From the NCBI GenBank assembly GCA_945874095.1, contig CAMCFM010000065.1, forward strand, positions 1-12,597: 12,597 nt of DNA. Direction: 5' to 3'. Position 1 is the stretch's first letter; each line of letters begins with the position of its first letter. The notes beneath the pieces are model-generated. The model was given only the letters and a program-made list of their open reading frames with translations. It was not told where the DNA came from and did not search any database. Shown here piece after piece: positions 1 to 7,218 of this stretch. Made by a program: the position numbers and the translations under genes. Source of the DNA: Candidatus Kuenenia stuttgartensis. GTDB taxonomy: Bacteria > Planctomycetota > Planctomycetia > Isosphaerales > Isosphaeraceae.

Positions 1-1274
1 CGAAATTCAGTCCTGAGAAGTCTGAAATCGAGTTGCACAAGCTCAAACAATTGCAAGCCGAAATCGAACGTTATCGCAAGAAGCAGTTAGAATATCAAAA
101 TGATAAGGTCAAACTCTCAAAATTCGAAAAAGATGTCTATCAGATTGCAACACAAGTTGAATATTCAGACTACACAGTCGATCAGTTTCGGATTGTCCAG
201 GATCTAGTCAAAAAACTTTCGGTCCAACTTAAGATTAAGGCGGATCTGCAAGTTGACCAGACGGCCATGACGAAATTACGAAAAACTTTGGATCGTTTTG
301 AAAAACAGTGTGTGGAATCCAGAACTGCGATCCAGGAAGTGTGCATTCTAATTGGTCTGACGGATCCGGAGGCGGTAGAACTTCGATTTGGAAAGATGGA
401 TCGGCGTGATCGTCTGGAAGAAACCATTCAATCCAAGTATGAATTGCTTGCGACACTTGTTGAAAACGAAAGCTTGGAAACATGGTTAGAGGAAGTCGAG
501 TCTATTGATTCAGAGTCTGCCATGCTCAAAGTTCAGCAGTTTGAGGAGAAAAATCATTTGCTTGAAAACGAGCAGAAGGAATGGAACAGGAAGAAAATTG
601 AAACTGATCTTGAAATTTCTAGAATTAATATTGGTCTGGAATCTGGATTATCCTTGCAAAAGAACCAGCAGCGGTTGGATTTCTTTGAAAGCACTTACAG
701 CCAGATGAAGCGTTATATTCGGGTTTTACTTTCAAACCGATTGCTGGAACAGGCGGCGGAATTGTATCGCCAGAGTATGGGTGAGCAGGTGATTGAATTT
801 GCAAGCCGGAATTTCAAGGCGTTATCGCTTGGTGCTTACTCAGAAGTTCGCACTGTGAATAACGAGGATTTTGGTCGGCGCCTTGCAGTGGTTAAGAATG
901 ATGAAGATGCCGATGAATTGCACTTGGACGATTTGAGTGAAGGAACGCGGGATCAGTTGTTTTTGGCTCTAAAGCTGGCAATGATTGAAAATCGGTTGAT
1001 GGAAAGACGTAAAGCAGGCTTGGAGATGGTCCCGGTGATTCTGGATGACGTACTGGTCAATTTCGATGACGACCGTGCGGCGGCGGCGTTTCGGCTCTTC
1101 TCGAAGTTGGCCGAGAAAACTCAGGTCATTTTTCTAACCCATCACCAGCACTTGGAAGGTGTTGCCAGACTAGCTCTTGGCGGCTCCGAGTTTGGGGTCC
1201 ATCGGCTTGGCGAGTTTGTGAATTCTCAGGAAATCAACGACTCCTCCCCAAGTTTCTCACTGGGAAACCCTTGA
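1..1274 (+). CDS. YhaN-like coiled-coil AAA ATPase, C-terminal part (5' truncated)
   Basis: The frame is open from the left edge (first full codon at base 3), so the TTG at 33 is probably not the true start; the N-terminal Walker A half lies outside the window. Numbering from that TTG, residues 1-260 are charged and heptad-like, as in an SMC/Rad50-type coiled coil. The C-terminal ATPase lobe follows: an ABC-type signature LSEGTRDQ (301-308), a Walker B strand VPVILDDVLVNFDD (333-346) and an H-loop LTHH (368-371). This layout matches YhaN-like ATPases, which resemble SbcC/Rad50 and are commonly paired with a YhaO/SbcD-type metallophosphoesterase; any such partner would be upstream and is not visible. 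A role in DNA end processing or repair is inferred from the family only. The next gene starts 95 bases downstream and is unrelated. The ATPase class is well supported; the precise subfamily less so. Confidence 0.85.
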   Translation, partial: KFSPEKSEIELHKLKQLQAEIERYRKKQLEYQNDKVKLSKFEKDVYQIATQVEYSDYTVDQFRIVQDLVKKLSVQLKIKADLQVDQTAMTKLRKTLDRFEKQCVESRTAIQEVCILIGLTDPEAVELRFGKMDRRDRLEETIQSKYELLATLVENESLETWLEEVESIDSESAMLKVQQFEEKNHLLENEQKEWNRKKIETDLEISRINIGLESGLSLQKNQQRLDFFESTYSQMKRYIRVLLSNRLLEQAAELYRQSMGEQVIEFASRNFKALSLGAYSEVRTVNNEDFGRRLAVVKNDEDADELHLDDLSEGTRDQLFLALKLAMIENRLMERRKAGLEMVPVILDDVLVNFDDDRAAAAFRLFSKLAEKTQVIFLTHHQHLEGVARLALGGSEFGVHRLGEFVNSQEINDSSPSFSLGNP

Positions 1275-1369
1275 ATAACGATGGCCAATTCTCTCACAGT
1301 TGAGTACACTCTGGATGTAGTATGACCGAATCGGCTGATCAAAAAGCCATACAAGGGTTTCAGTAGCGC

Positions 1370-1945
1370 ATGACACACAGGATTCCAGAAAACCCCGTCG
1401 CCTCGCTGATTGTTGACCGGTGGTCATCCAGAGCCATGACCGGCGAGACTGTAACTCACGCCCATCTACTCTCGCTTTTCGAAGCCGCTCGATGGGCTCC
1501 ATCCGCTTTTAATAACCAGCCATGGCGATTCCTCTACGCTCACAGAGACAGCGTTCATTGGCCTCTGTTTTTCGACCTTCTGGGCGAATTTAACCAGTCC
1601 TGGTGTAAAAACGCTGGTGTGCTCATCCTGCTTGTTGCTAAAACCACATTTGATCATAGTGGGAATTCAGCTCGTCTTTACGCATTTGATGCTGGGGCAG
1701 CTTGGGAAAATCTCGCGATTGAAGCCACAAATCTTGCCCTTGTGGCACATCCCATGGAAGGCTTTGACCACATCAAAGCCAAACCTGCTTTGAATATTCC
1801 TGAAAATTATGATCCAATGATTATGATCGCAGTCGGCCATAAAGCGGCTGCCGAAACCCTTCCCGAATCACTTCGTGAACGAGAAAAGCCGAGCCAGCGA
1901 AAGTCGCTTGCTGAACTCGCATTCTCAGGCCCATTTCCAGTCTGA
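1370..1945 (+). CDS. Nitroreductase family protein (FMN-dependent)
   Basis: A 191-residue protein, the usual size for a single-domain nitroreductase. Such enzymes bind FMN as homodimers and use NAD(P)H to reduce nitroaromatics, quinones or other acceptors in the cytoplasm; the natural substrate is unknown. Visible motifs are RWSSRAM (residues 17-23, FMN phosphate-binding arginines), RWAPSAFNNQPWRF (41-54, the conserved flavin-site segment) and DAGAAWENLAIEATNLAL (107-124, a core helix). The start at 1370 is forced: an in-frame TAG lies at 1364-1366 and the family-like N-terminus begins at this ATG. No strong Shine-Dalgarno sequence is visible. It sits alone, 95 bases after the ATPase gene and 64 bases before the TPR gene, so membership of the downstream operon is uncertain. 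Family confidence is high; I cannot name the substrate. Confidence 0.9.
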   Translation: MTHRIPENPVASLIVDRWSSRAMTGETVTHAHLLSLFEAARWAPSAFNNQPWRFLYAHRDSVHWPLFFDLLGEFNQSWCKNAGVLILLVAKTTFDHSGNSARLYAFDAGAAWENLAIEATNLALVAHPMEGFDHIKAKPALNIPENYDPMIMIAVGHKAAAETLPESLREREKPSQRKSLAELAFSGPFPV

Positions 1946-2009
1946 CCACCGATAGTCAAAACTCTACAAGTATTCAAATCAGTCCATCCCAACAGAAAGA
2001 ATCAATCCG

Positions 2010-2327
2010 ATGCTCACCCCCGACCAACTTTACGACAAAGCTATTGATACACGCGACAGTGGCGATAAGCCTGGAGCGATTGAGTTCGTTAAACAGGCTC
2101 TCGAACTCGACCCCAATCTCGCAATCGGCCATGGCTTGATCGCCAAACTTTATGCCGATCTCGGTGAAGTGGAAAAAGCCATCGAGCATGCCAATAAGGT
2201 GGTTGAGCTCGAGCCTGACGATACATTCAGCTATACGGCCTTATCCGTGATCTACGTGAAATGCGGCAAAATTCCTGAAGCTGAGGCCGCTAAAGCCATG
2301 GCATTCCAACGGGAACATGGGCTATGA
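2010..2327 (+). CDS. Small tetratricopeptide repeat protein
   Basis: A 105-residue protein built almost wholly of about three TPR units (roughly residues 2-35, 36-69 and 70-103). The consensus is visible in stretches such as AIEFVKQALELDPN, AIEHANKVVELEPDD and the alternating G/A/Y helix-packing positions. There is no signal peptide and no catalytic domain, so it should be a cytoplasmic protein-binding scaffold; the partner is unknown. Its stop overlaps the start of the M20 amidohydrolase (ATGA at 2324-2327), which indicates translational coupling and one mRNA. The upstream ribosome-binding site is weak (AGAAAGA-like). Planctomycetes have many such short TPR proteins, so the link to the amidohydrolase may be co-expression rather than physical contact. 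Confidence 0.85.
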   Translation: MLTPDQLYDKAIDTRDSGDKPGAIEFVKQALELDPNLAIGHGLIAKLYADLGEVEKAIEHANKVVELEPDDTFSYTALSVIYVKCGKIPEAEAAKAMAFQREHGL

Positions 2328-3646
2328 TTTTTCGATTGCAACTCACTCGCAAGATTGTCATTGCAGCATTCTTTGCTGCATTTATGACTCATAGCATAGA
2401 ATCTGCGGATACCCAGAAACCGGAATGGTTCGCTATCCAGTTGCCCAAACTGGTTGAATTCTACCAGGATTTACATCGAAATCCAGAGCTTTCGCTTGCT
2501 GAAAAACGCACTTCAAAAGTCTTGGCCGAAGCATTAAAAGCGGCTGGTGCAGAGGTCACAACCGGGATTGGTGGCTATGGTATTGTGGGTCTTCTGAAAA
2601 ATGGGGAAGGCCCGACGGTTCTGGTCCGATCTGATATGGATGGATTACCTGTCACAGAAACCACTGGGGCGAAGTATTCGAGCCAATCGAAAGCGACTGA
2701 CTCCGAGGGTCGATCCACAGGAGTGATGCATGCCTGTGGCCACGATATTCACATGACTTGCCTCTCAGGTACCGCTAAATGGCTGGCGGATCATCGCGAG
2801 AAGTGGTCAGGTACTGTGATTTTGATCGGTCAACCGGCAGAGGAAAGGGTTGTTGGTGCCAAGGCGATGCTTGATGCCGGCCTTTATACCAAATTCCCTA
2901 AGCCTATGGCTGCACTAGCCCTGCACGTGGCTCATGATCTACCGGTGGGCAAGGTTGGAACGATCTCTGGTCCAGCATTTGCTTCCAGCACATCGGTGGA
3001 TATCACCGTGAAAGGTCGGGGCGGGCATGGTGCAATGCCCAATAATACAATCGATCCGATTGTTCAGGCGAGTATGCTCGTGGTTGATCTGCAAACCATT
3101 GTGAGTCGGCAGGTTAGCCCGATTGATGCCGCAGTGGTTACAGTCGGATCATTTCATGGTGGAACCAAGCATAATATCATTCCGAACGACGTTCACCTGC
3201 AATTGACAGTCAGAGCATTTCGTGATGAGACTCGCGAATTGTTACTGAGCTCGATCCGTCGAAAAGCGGATGGAATTGCTCATGCGCACAACGCTCCGAA
3301 GCCTGAGATAACTATTGCGGAAGGGATTTCGTCGACCACCAATTCCCCTGAATTGGTGGCAAAGGTCGTACCTGCATTTGAAAATGCTTTAGGCCAGTCG
3401 AATGTTGTGGTGGTATCTCCAACGACCGGTGCTGAGGATTTTGGCCTTTATGGTCGAGATGGAGTTCCGACATTTATGTTTCGGCTGGGAACAGTCAAAC
3501 CAGAACGTATTCACGAAGCTCAAAATGGCGGTAAGCCTTTGCCATCACTTCACTCTGCCGAGTATCTGCCAGTTGCTGAAGGGTCTATTGAAACCGGTGT
3601 AAAAGCCATGTCGGCTGCTGTAGTTCGTCTTCTTCCACCGAAATAA
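2324..3646 (+). CDS. Exported M20D-family metallo-amidohydrolase
   Basis: A 440-residue member of the M20D peptidase/amidohydrolase family (hippurate and IAA-amino-acid hydrolase type), which removes acyl groups from N-acyl amino acids or cleaves small peptides with two metal ions. Visible active-site elements are RSDMDGLPV (102-110), HACGHD (136-141; C138 and H140 as metal ligands), GQPAEE (169-174; E173 general base, E174 ligand), H201, the dimerisation-domain histidine in GRGGHGAMPN (H235), HNIIPN (283-288), TGAEDFG (368-374) and the final ligand H410 in LHSAEYLP. The N-terminus has a basic stretch followed by a hydrophobic core, IVIAAFFAAFM, i.e. a Sec-type signal peptide, so it is probably periplasmic. 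The exact cleavage site is unclear. The start overlaps the TPR stop, with a weak GGGA at 2311-2314. All catalytic residues are present, so the enzyme should be active; the substrate is not known. Confidence 0.93.
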   Translation: MIFRLQLTRKIVIAAFFAAFMTHSIESADTQKPEWFAIQLPKLVEFYQDLHRNPELSLAEKRTSKVLAEALKAAGAEVTTGIGGYGIVGLLKNGEGPTVLVRSDMDGLPVTETTGAKYSSQSKATDSEGRSTGVMHACGHDIHMTCLSGTAKWLADHREKWSGTVILIGQPAEERVVGAKAMLDAGLYTKFPKPMAALALHVAHDLPVGKVGTISGPAFASSTSVDITVKGRGGHGAMPNNTIDPIVQASMLVVDLQTIVSRQVSPIDAAVVTVGSFHGGTKHNIIPNDVHLQLTVRAFRDETRELLLSSIRRKADGIAHAHNAPKPEITIAEGISSTTNSPELVAKVVPAFENALGQSNVVVVSPTTGAEDFGLYGRDGVPTFMFRLGTVKPERIHEAQNGGKPLPSLHSAEYLPVAEGSIETGVKAMSAAVVRLLPPK

Positions 3647-3667
3647 ATAGACGTTTAAACCGACAAT

Positions 3668-3673
3668 AGAGGA
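3668..3673 (+). promoter_or_regulatory. Ribosome binding site for the PLP enzyme
   Basis: AGAGGA ends eight bases before the ATG at 3681. A second ATG follows directly at 3684; the spacing favours the first. This is one of the clearest Shine-Dalgarno sites in the window. Confidence 0.6.
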
Positions 3674-3680
3674 AAATCTC

Positions 3681-4799
3681 ATGATGGACTTTTCGCCTCC
3701 TGCGCTCGATGGAATTGATGGTCTCATCAGCCCGTCGCTTGTGATCTTTCGCGATCGAGTGGCTGCGAATATTCAGAGAATGATTTCTATGGCAGGTGGT
3801 GCGGATCGGCTTCGGCCTCATGTGAAAACGCATAAGATGGCTGAAGTGGTTCGGATGTGTGAATCGGCAGGTATTCATAAGCATAAATGTGCCACGATTG
3901 CCGAAGCGGAAATGACTGCATCTGCTGGCGGCCGCGACATTCTCATGTCATATCCAATCGTTGGTCCAAATGTATGGCGATTTCTCAAGTTGCAACAGTT
4001 TTTTGGAGCCACCCAGTTTGCGGCTCTTGCGGATGACCTGGACACTGTTGCATTTATTGATGAAGCCGCACGCCGTCATCACCAAAAAATTCGGCTTTAT
4101 CTTGACCTTGATCTGGGAATGAATCGGACAGGCGTTTTGCCAGGTGATAAGGCTTTTGAAGTATACAAGTTGATTGCATCTTCCCCGAATCTGATCGCAT
4201 CCGGGCTTCATGGATATGATGGTCACGTTCGAGACCCGAATTTGTCTGATCGTAAATCGACTGCAAGACCGGGTCAGGAAGCCTTGTTTGCATTTCGCGA
4301 CAGGTTGATTGGAGCGGGTTTGCCAGTCCCATCACTTGTCGTTGGTGGATCTCCAAGTTTTCCAACGCACACTGGGCTCACAGATCCTACGATTGAGCTA
4401 TCTCCAGGGACATTGGTTTTCAATGATTCGGGATATGGTTCAAGATATGACGACTTGCCATTCCCTCCAGCGGTCTATTTGTTAACGCGAGTGATAAGTC
4501 GGCCAGGCCATGACAGGCTCTGCCTTGATCTGGGTCATAAAGCCGTTGCTGCCGACCCCGCGCCTCCAAAGGCTCGGATATTAGCCATGCCTGACGCCGA
4601 ACCATTGGGCCATTCTGAAGAGCATCTAGTCATTCAATGCCCAAATCCCGAAGAATATCCGGTTGGAACGGCATTATGGGCAGTCCCGTCTCACATTTGT
4701 CCAACAGTGGCACTGCACAATTGGGCTTATGTTGCAGAAGGCGGTAAGATTGTAGGGCGATGGGATGTCACAGCACGCGGTCGAGTGATTTCGATCTGA
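3681..4799 (+). CDS. D-threonine aldolase / D-serine dehydratase family PLP enzyme
   Basis: A 372-residue fold-type III PLP enzyme with an alanine racemase-like N-terminal barrel. RPHVKTHK (45-52) holds the Schiff-base lysine, K49. LDLDLGMNRTG (141-151), GLHGYDGH (175-182) and VVGGSPSFP (220-228) are further barrel and cofactor-phosphate segments typical of the family. Near the C-terminus PSHICPTVALH (336-346) gives the metal site, here H338 and C340. Known members either cleave D-threonine or D-beta-hydroxy amino acids to glycine and an aldehyde, or dehydrate D-serine to pyruvate and ammonia. As I recall, an H-x-C pair is the zinc site of eukaryotic-type D-serine dehydratase while D-threonine aldolase uses H-x-D, so the dehydratase reaction deserves consideration. 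There is no signal peptide, so it is cytoplasmic. It lies 34 bases after the amidohydrolase gene and is probably co-transcribed. The family is secure; the reaction is open. Confidence 0.9.
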   Translation: MMDFSPPALDGIDGLISPSLVIFRDRVAANIQRMISMAGGADRLRPHVKTHKMAEVVRMCESAGIHKHKCATIAEAEMTASAGGRDILMSYPIVGPNVWRFLKLQQFFGATQFAALADDLDTVAFIDEAARRHHQKIRLYLDLDLGMNRTGVLPGDKAFEVYKLIASSPNLIASGLHGYDGHVRDPNLSDRKSTARPGQEALFAFRDRLIGAGLPVPSLVVGGSPSFPTHTGLTDPTIELSPGTLVFNDSGYGSRYDDLPFPPAVYLLTRVISRPGHDRLCLDLGHKAVAADPAPPKARILAMPDAEPLGHSEEHLVIQCPNPEEYPVGTALWAVPSHICPTVALHNWAYVAEGGKIVGRWDVTARGRVISI

Positions 4800-4823
4800 A
4801 TGCGTCTTTCGTACGGGGTGGAC

Positions 4824-5780
4824 TCAAAGATCTGCTAAAATTGGCAGTTTTGAATCGCCCCATTTTTCCAAGTCGGGTTTCATGTTTTCAAAGAGTAGAA
4901 TTCGGAATTGCATTTTTAAAGGCTTTCCAATGGGCAATTCAATGGCATCCTTATTCTCATCAGGCCGAGGAGTTGGATTTGCAACAATTAAGCCGTAGTC
5001 TCGAGTGTGGCCCCAGAATTGCAGGTTGTTAGAGCTTCGTGCCAAGATCTGTATTCCGGTCCTAAGTGTCTTGTTGGTTGCACCAGGGCTAATCATGGTA
5101 GCGGCCCACCAATGTGCCTGTTTTCCCCAAGTGCCGCTTTCATTGATGCCACCCGAACTGTTTTGTAAAACACCTTGGCCGGTCTTTACGCACAAAGGGG
5201 TTGATAATCTTAATCCCAGCCCCATTTCTTCTTGGTGTCCAAGTTTTAAGGGGGCTGTTTTGGATGTGATTGTTGAATTCCAATCCAGCATGATTCCACC
5301 AGTCGAACAACTCCAACGGAATTCGGCGACCTCGAATAAATCCGGTTTTCTCATGTTGTCAGGACTGGATTTATAAGCATTTAATACAGAAAAATGGATT
5401 TGATTTGACTTGATGACGGGTGATTGAAGGAATTTGACATGCTCAATCTTTGCCTTGTTACGCCAATAGTCTTCGCCATTAAGTCTGCCGAATGCAAGCC
5501 ATAAGCCAGGATGCATTGTTGCGTGATCGCTGGCTTCAGTGCCTGGTTCTGGAGGGTTGTGACGCGTGATCCGCGTACCTCCCGCTGTATGTAAGTCCAT
5601 GAAATATGGCCGATGAATCGTATTGTCGTTAAAGACATAATTGGCAATTAGTTGCTGGTTGTACTTCAATAGGAGTCGATTTGTTTGCAGTTCAAATGAC
5701 CAAAGACTTGGTTCGGCTATGGTCGTTTGAAGTTTCAGAGGACTTAATGCAGCCAGCAGATGGAAGGCTCTTCGGTTCAT
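4824..5780 (-). CDS. DUF6807 family protein (often annotated PmoA)
   Basis: A 318-residue protein of the family labelled DUF6807 or 'methane oxygenase PmoA'; the label is misleading and does not imply methane oxidation. Family segments are RPYFMDLHTAGGTRITR (57-73) with HNPP just after, DHATMHPGLWLAFG (85-98), NGEDYWRN (101-108) and EEMGLGLR (184-191), forming a largely beta-rich protein of unknown activity. The N-terminus MNRRAFHLLAAL has an RRxF core like a twin-arginine signal with a short hydrophobic stretch, so export is likely. AAGGT at 5789-5793 (plus-strand ACCTT) lies eight bases from the ATG and supports this start. It follows the Gfo/Idh/MocA gene after 24 bases and is almost certainly co-transcribed with it, a pairing common in Planctomycetes and suggesting carbohydrate-related metabolism. 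Its stop is 24 bases from the convergent PLP enzyme gene. Confidence 0.85.
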   Translation of the reverse strand: MNRRAFHLLAALSPLKLQTTIAEPSLWSFELQTNRLLLKYNQQLIANYVFNDNTIHRPYFMDLHTAGGTRITRHNPPEPGTEASDHATMHPGLWLAFGRLNGEDYWRNKAKIEHVKFLQSPVIKSNQIHFSVLNAYKSSPDNMRKPDLFEVAEFRWSCSTGGIMLDWNSTITSKTAPLKLGHQEEMGLGLRLSTPLCVKTGQGVLQNSSGGINESGTWGKQAHWWAATMISPGATNKTLRTGIQILARSSNNLQFWGHTRDYGLIVANPTPRPDENKDAIELPIGKPLKMQFRILLFENMKPDLEKWGDSKLPILADL

Positions 5781-5804
5781 GGTGGTTTACCTTGTTTTTG
5801 AATG

Positions 5805-7106
5805 TCAAACGCCTTTTGGGATAGCCCAGTGAGCGTCACGGTATTTTCTTGTGAGGAGTGCATTTGCCTCTATATCGTTGACGAACGATTCTTTGGCTGG
5901 ATTGAATTCCAAAGATCTGCCCAGCCTTGTTGAGATATTTCCAAGATGGCAAAGTGATGCAGAAATATGGCCTATTTCTATCGGTGCTGACAAAGATTTT
6001 TTGTTGCGTATGGCCTCAATAAAATTCATCTGGTGAGACTCATGAGCCTCAGGATTACCAGGTAATTCAATTTCTTTGTTTTTCTTGTCAAAGATCCTGA
6101 CGACTCCCTTTTTAGACATCAGCATCCATCCCTCTGTACCGTAAAAGATATTCCCGTTTTCAATTCCTTGCTCGGGAGAATATGGCGACCAGATTCGCAT
6201 CTCAAACATAAGTTGTTTGGGATCACTGGATTGACTATCGGGTTTATATTCGAAAAGAACATTCTGTGTGTCGGGAAATTGTTGGTCGTCGTCAAAATAG
6301 TATTTTCCACCAATTGCTGCAACGCGGTTTGGATGCGAGGTCACACCCAGTCCCCAGCGTGCGATATCGAGTTCATGAACTCCGTCATTTCCCATATCAC
6401 CAGTGCCAAAATCATGCCACCAGTGCCAGGTGTAATGATGCCGGTTGGATTGAAATGGAACCTTCGGGGCTGGACCTGTCCAGAGATCGTAATCAAATCC
6501 TTCGGGTGGGTTGGATGGCTTTGAATGTCCAATATCCGCACGTTTCTGGATATTAAAAGCCTTGGCAAATAAAACTTTTCCAATGATTCCTTGGTGAAGA
6601 TGCGATATGGCGTGACGTATCAGTTCCATGCTTCTGGATTGGGTACCATGCTGGACCAGTCGCTTGTTTCGTGATGCAGACTCGACTAGCAATCGACCTT
6701 CCAGAATATTATGCGAGCAAGGTTTTTCAACATAAACGTGCTTGCCAGATTCACATGCGAGAATTGAAGCTGGTGCATGCCAGTGATCGGGAGTTGCTAC
6801 GATCACAGCTTGAATTGTTGGATCTTCCATAACACGTCGAAGATCACTGACAATCTTTGGAGCATTGTGGCCAGATTTTATGACTCGATCAGCAGTTGAT
6901 TGAGCACGCTTTTCATCAGGGTCACAAACACATTGAACCTTTATTCCGGGAATCTTGAGAAAGTTTAATAATAAATTGGTGCCTTGGCCACCACAACCAA
7001 TCAGAGCAATGGGAATAACTTCTTGTTGACTTGCATTTGTGACGGTTGAATTCAGCGCCGTTCCAATGACGGCAGATTGTTTTAAGAATGTTCTACGTGG
7101 CGTCAT
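5805..7106 (-). CDS. Gfo/Idh/MocA family oxidoreductase with Tat signal
   Basis: A 433-residue NAD(P)-dependent oxidoreductase. The N-terminus carries RRTFLK (residues 4-9) and a hydrophobic run SAVIGTAL, a typical twin-arginine signal, with a possible cleavage region near TNAS (23-26). The Rossmann fold starts at IALIGCGGQGTN (33-44), followed by VCDPDEKR (60-67), ATPDHWH (104-110) and the family hallmark EKPCSH (127-132) with the conserved lysine K128. The rest is the large beta-sheet domain of the bacterial branch, including HDFGTGDMGNDGVHELD (231-247), where D240-region and H244 residues are candidates for the substrate site. Members oxidise or reduce sugars, inositols and derivatives; a Tat-exported form would fold with its cofactor first, as in glucose-fructose oxidoreductase. 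GAGGAA at 7115-7120 gives a good ribosome site. DUF6807 follows after 24 bases. The substrate cannot be told from sequence. Confidence 0.93.
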   Translation of the reverse strand: MTPRRTFLKQSAVIGTALNSTVTNASQQEVIPIALIGCGGQGTNLLLNFLKIPGIKVQCVCDPDEKRAQSTADRVIKSGHNAPKIVSDLRRVMEDPTIQAVIVATPDHWHAPASILACESGKHVYVEKPCSHNILEGRLLVESASRNKRLVQHGTQSRSMELIRHAISHLHQGIIGKVLFAKAFNIQKRADIGHSKPSNPPEGFDYDLWTGPAPKVPFQSNRHHYTWHWWHDFGTGDMGNDGVHELDIARWGLGVTSHPNRVAAIGGKYYFDDDQQFPDTQNVLFEYKPDSQSSDPKQLMFEMRIWSPYSPEQGIENGNIFYGTEGWMLMSKKGVVRIFDKKNKEIELPGNPEAHESHQMNFIEAIRNKKSLSAPIEIGHISASLCHLGNISTRLGRSLEFNPAKESFVNDIEANALLTRKYRDAHWAIPKGV

Positions 7107-7114
7107 CTGTTTAG

Positions 7115-7120
7115 TTCCTC
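7115..7120 (-). promoter_or_regulatory. Ribosome binding site for the Gfo/Idh/MocA gene
   Basis: On the minus strand GAGGAA lies eight bases upstream of the ATG ending at 7106. It confirms the annotated start, which also places the RR motif at residues 4-5, the normal position for a Tat signal. Confidence 0.6.
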
Positions 7121-7143
7121 AAAGTTTTCCAGTGGTTGGAATG

Positions 7144-7179
7144 TAGATAGCCCTGACGATTGACATGGCATAGATAGCC
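7144..7179. repeat. 9-bp direct repeat in the 7107-7218 intergenic gap
   Basis: TAGATAGCC occurs at 7144-7152 and again at 7171-7179, 27 bases apart start to start. It lies in the 112-base gap between the DUF1501 stop and the Gfo/Idh/MocA start, where a promoter or operator for the downstream pair could sit. No convincing -35/-10 pair or terminator hairpin is seen in this gap. The repeat is exact but short, so it may be chance. Confidence 0.35.
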
Positions 7180-7218
7180 AATGTTTGAAGAGGTGTCGTA
7201 TATCCCAGAATTGCATGT

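Noticed and set aside
1300..1323. Promoter for the nitroreductase (TTGAGT and TAGTAT)
   Set aside because: The spacing is only 12 bases and both hexamers are poor matches.
1281..1366. Two tiny frames (14 codons each) before the nitroreductase, overlapping as ATGA at 1322-1325; the second is in frame with the nitroreductase but ended by TAG at 1364
   Set aside because: Too short, with no ribosome binding site, and the nitroreductase N-terminus already looks complete from 1370. Neither a leader peptide nor stop readthrough can be supported.
4800..4860. Bidirectional terminator between the convergent PLP enzyme and DUF6807 genes
   Set aside because: Only a four-pair CTGC/GCAG stem (in the DUF6807 end) is present with no T-run; not enough to call a terminator.
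4824..5780. Methane monooxygenase subunit PmoA, as the family's database label suggests
   Set aside because: No membrane helices and no PmoB/PmoC neighbours; the motifs match DUF6807, for which the name is a legacy label.
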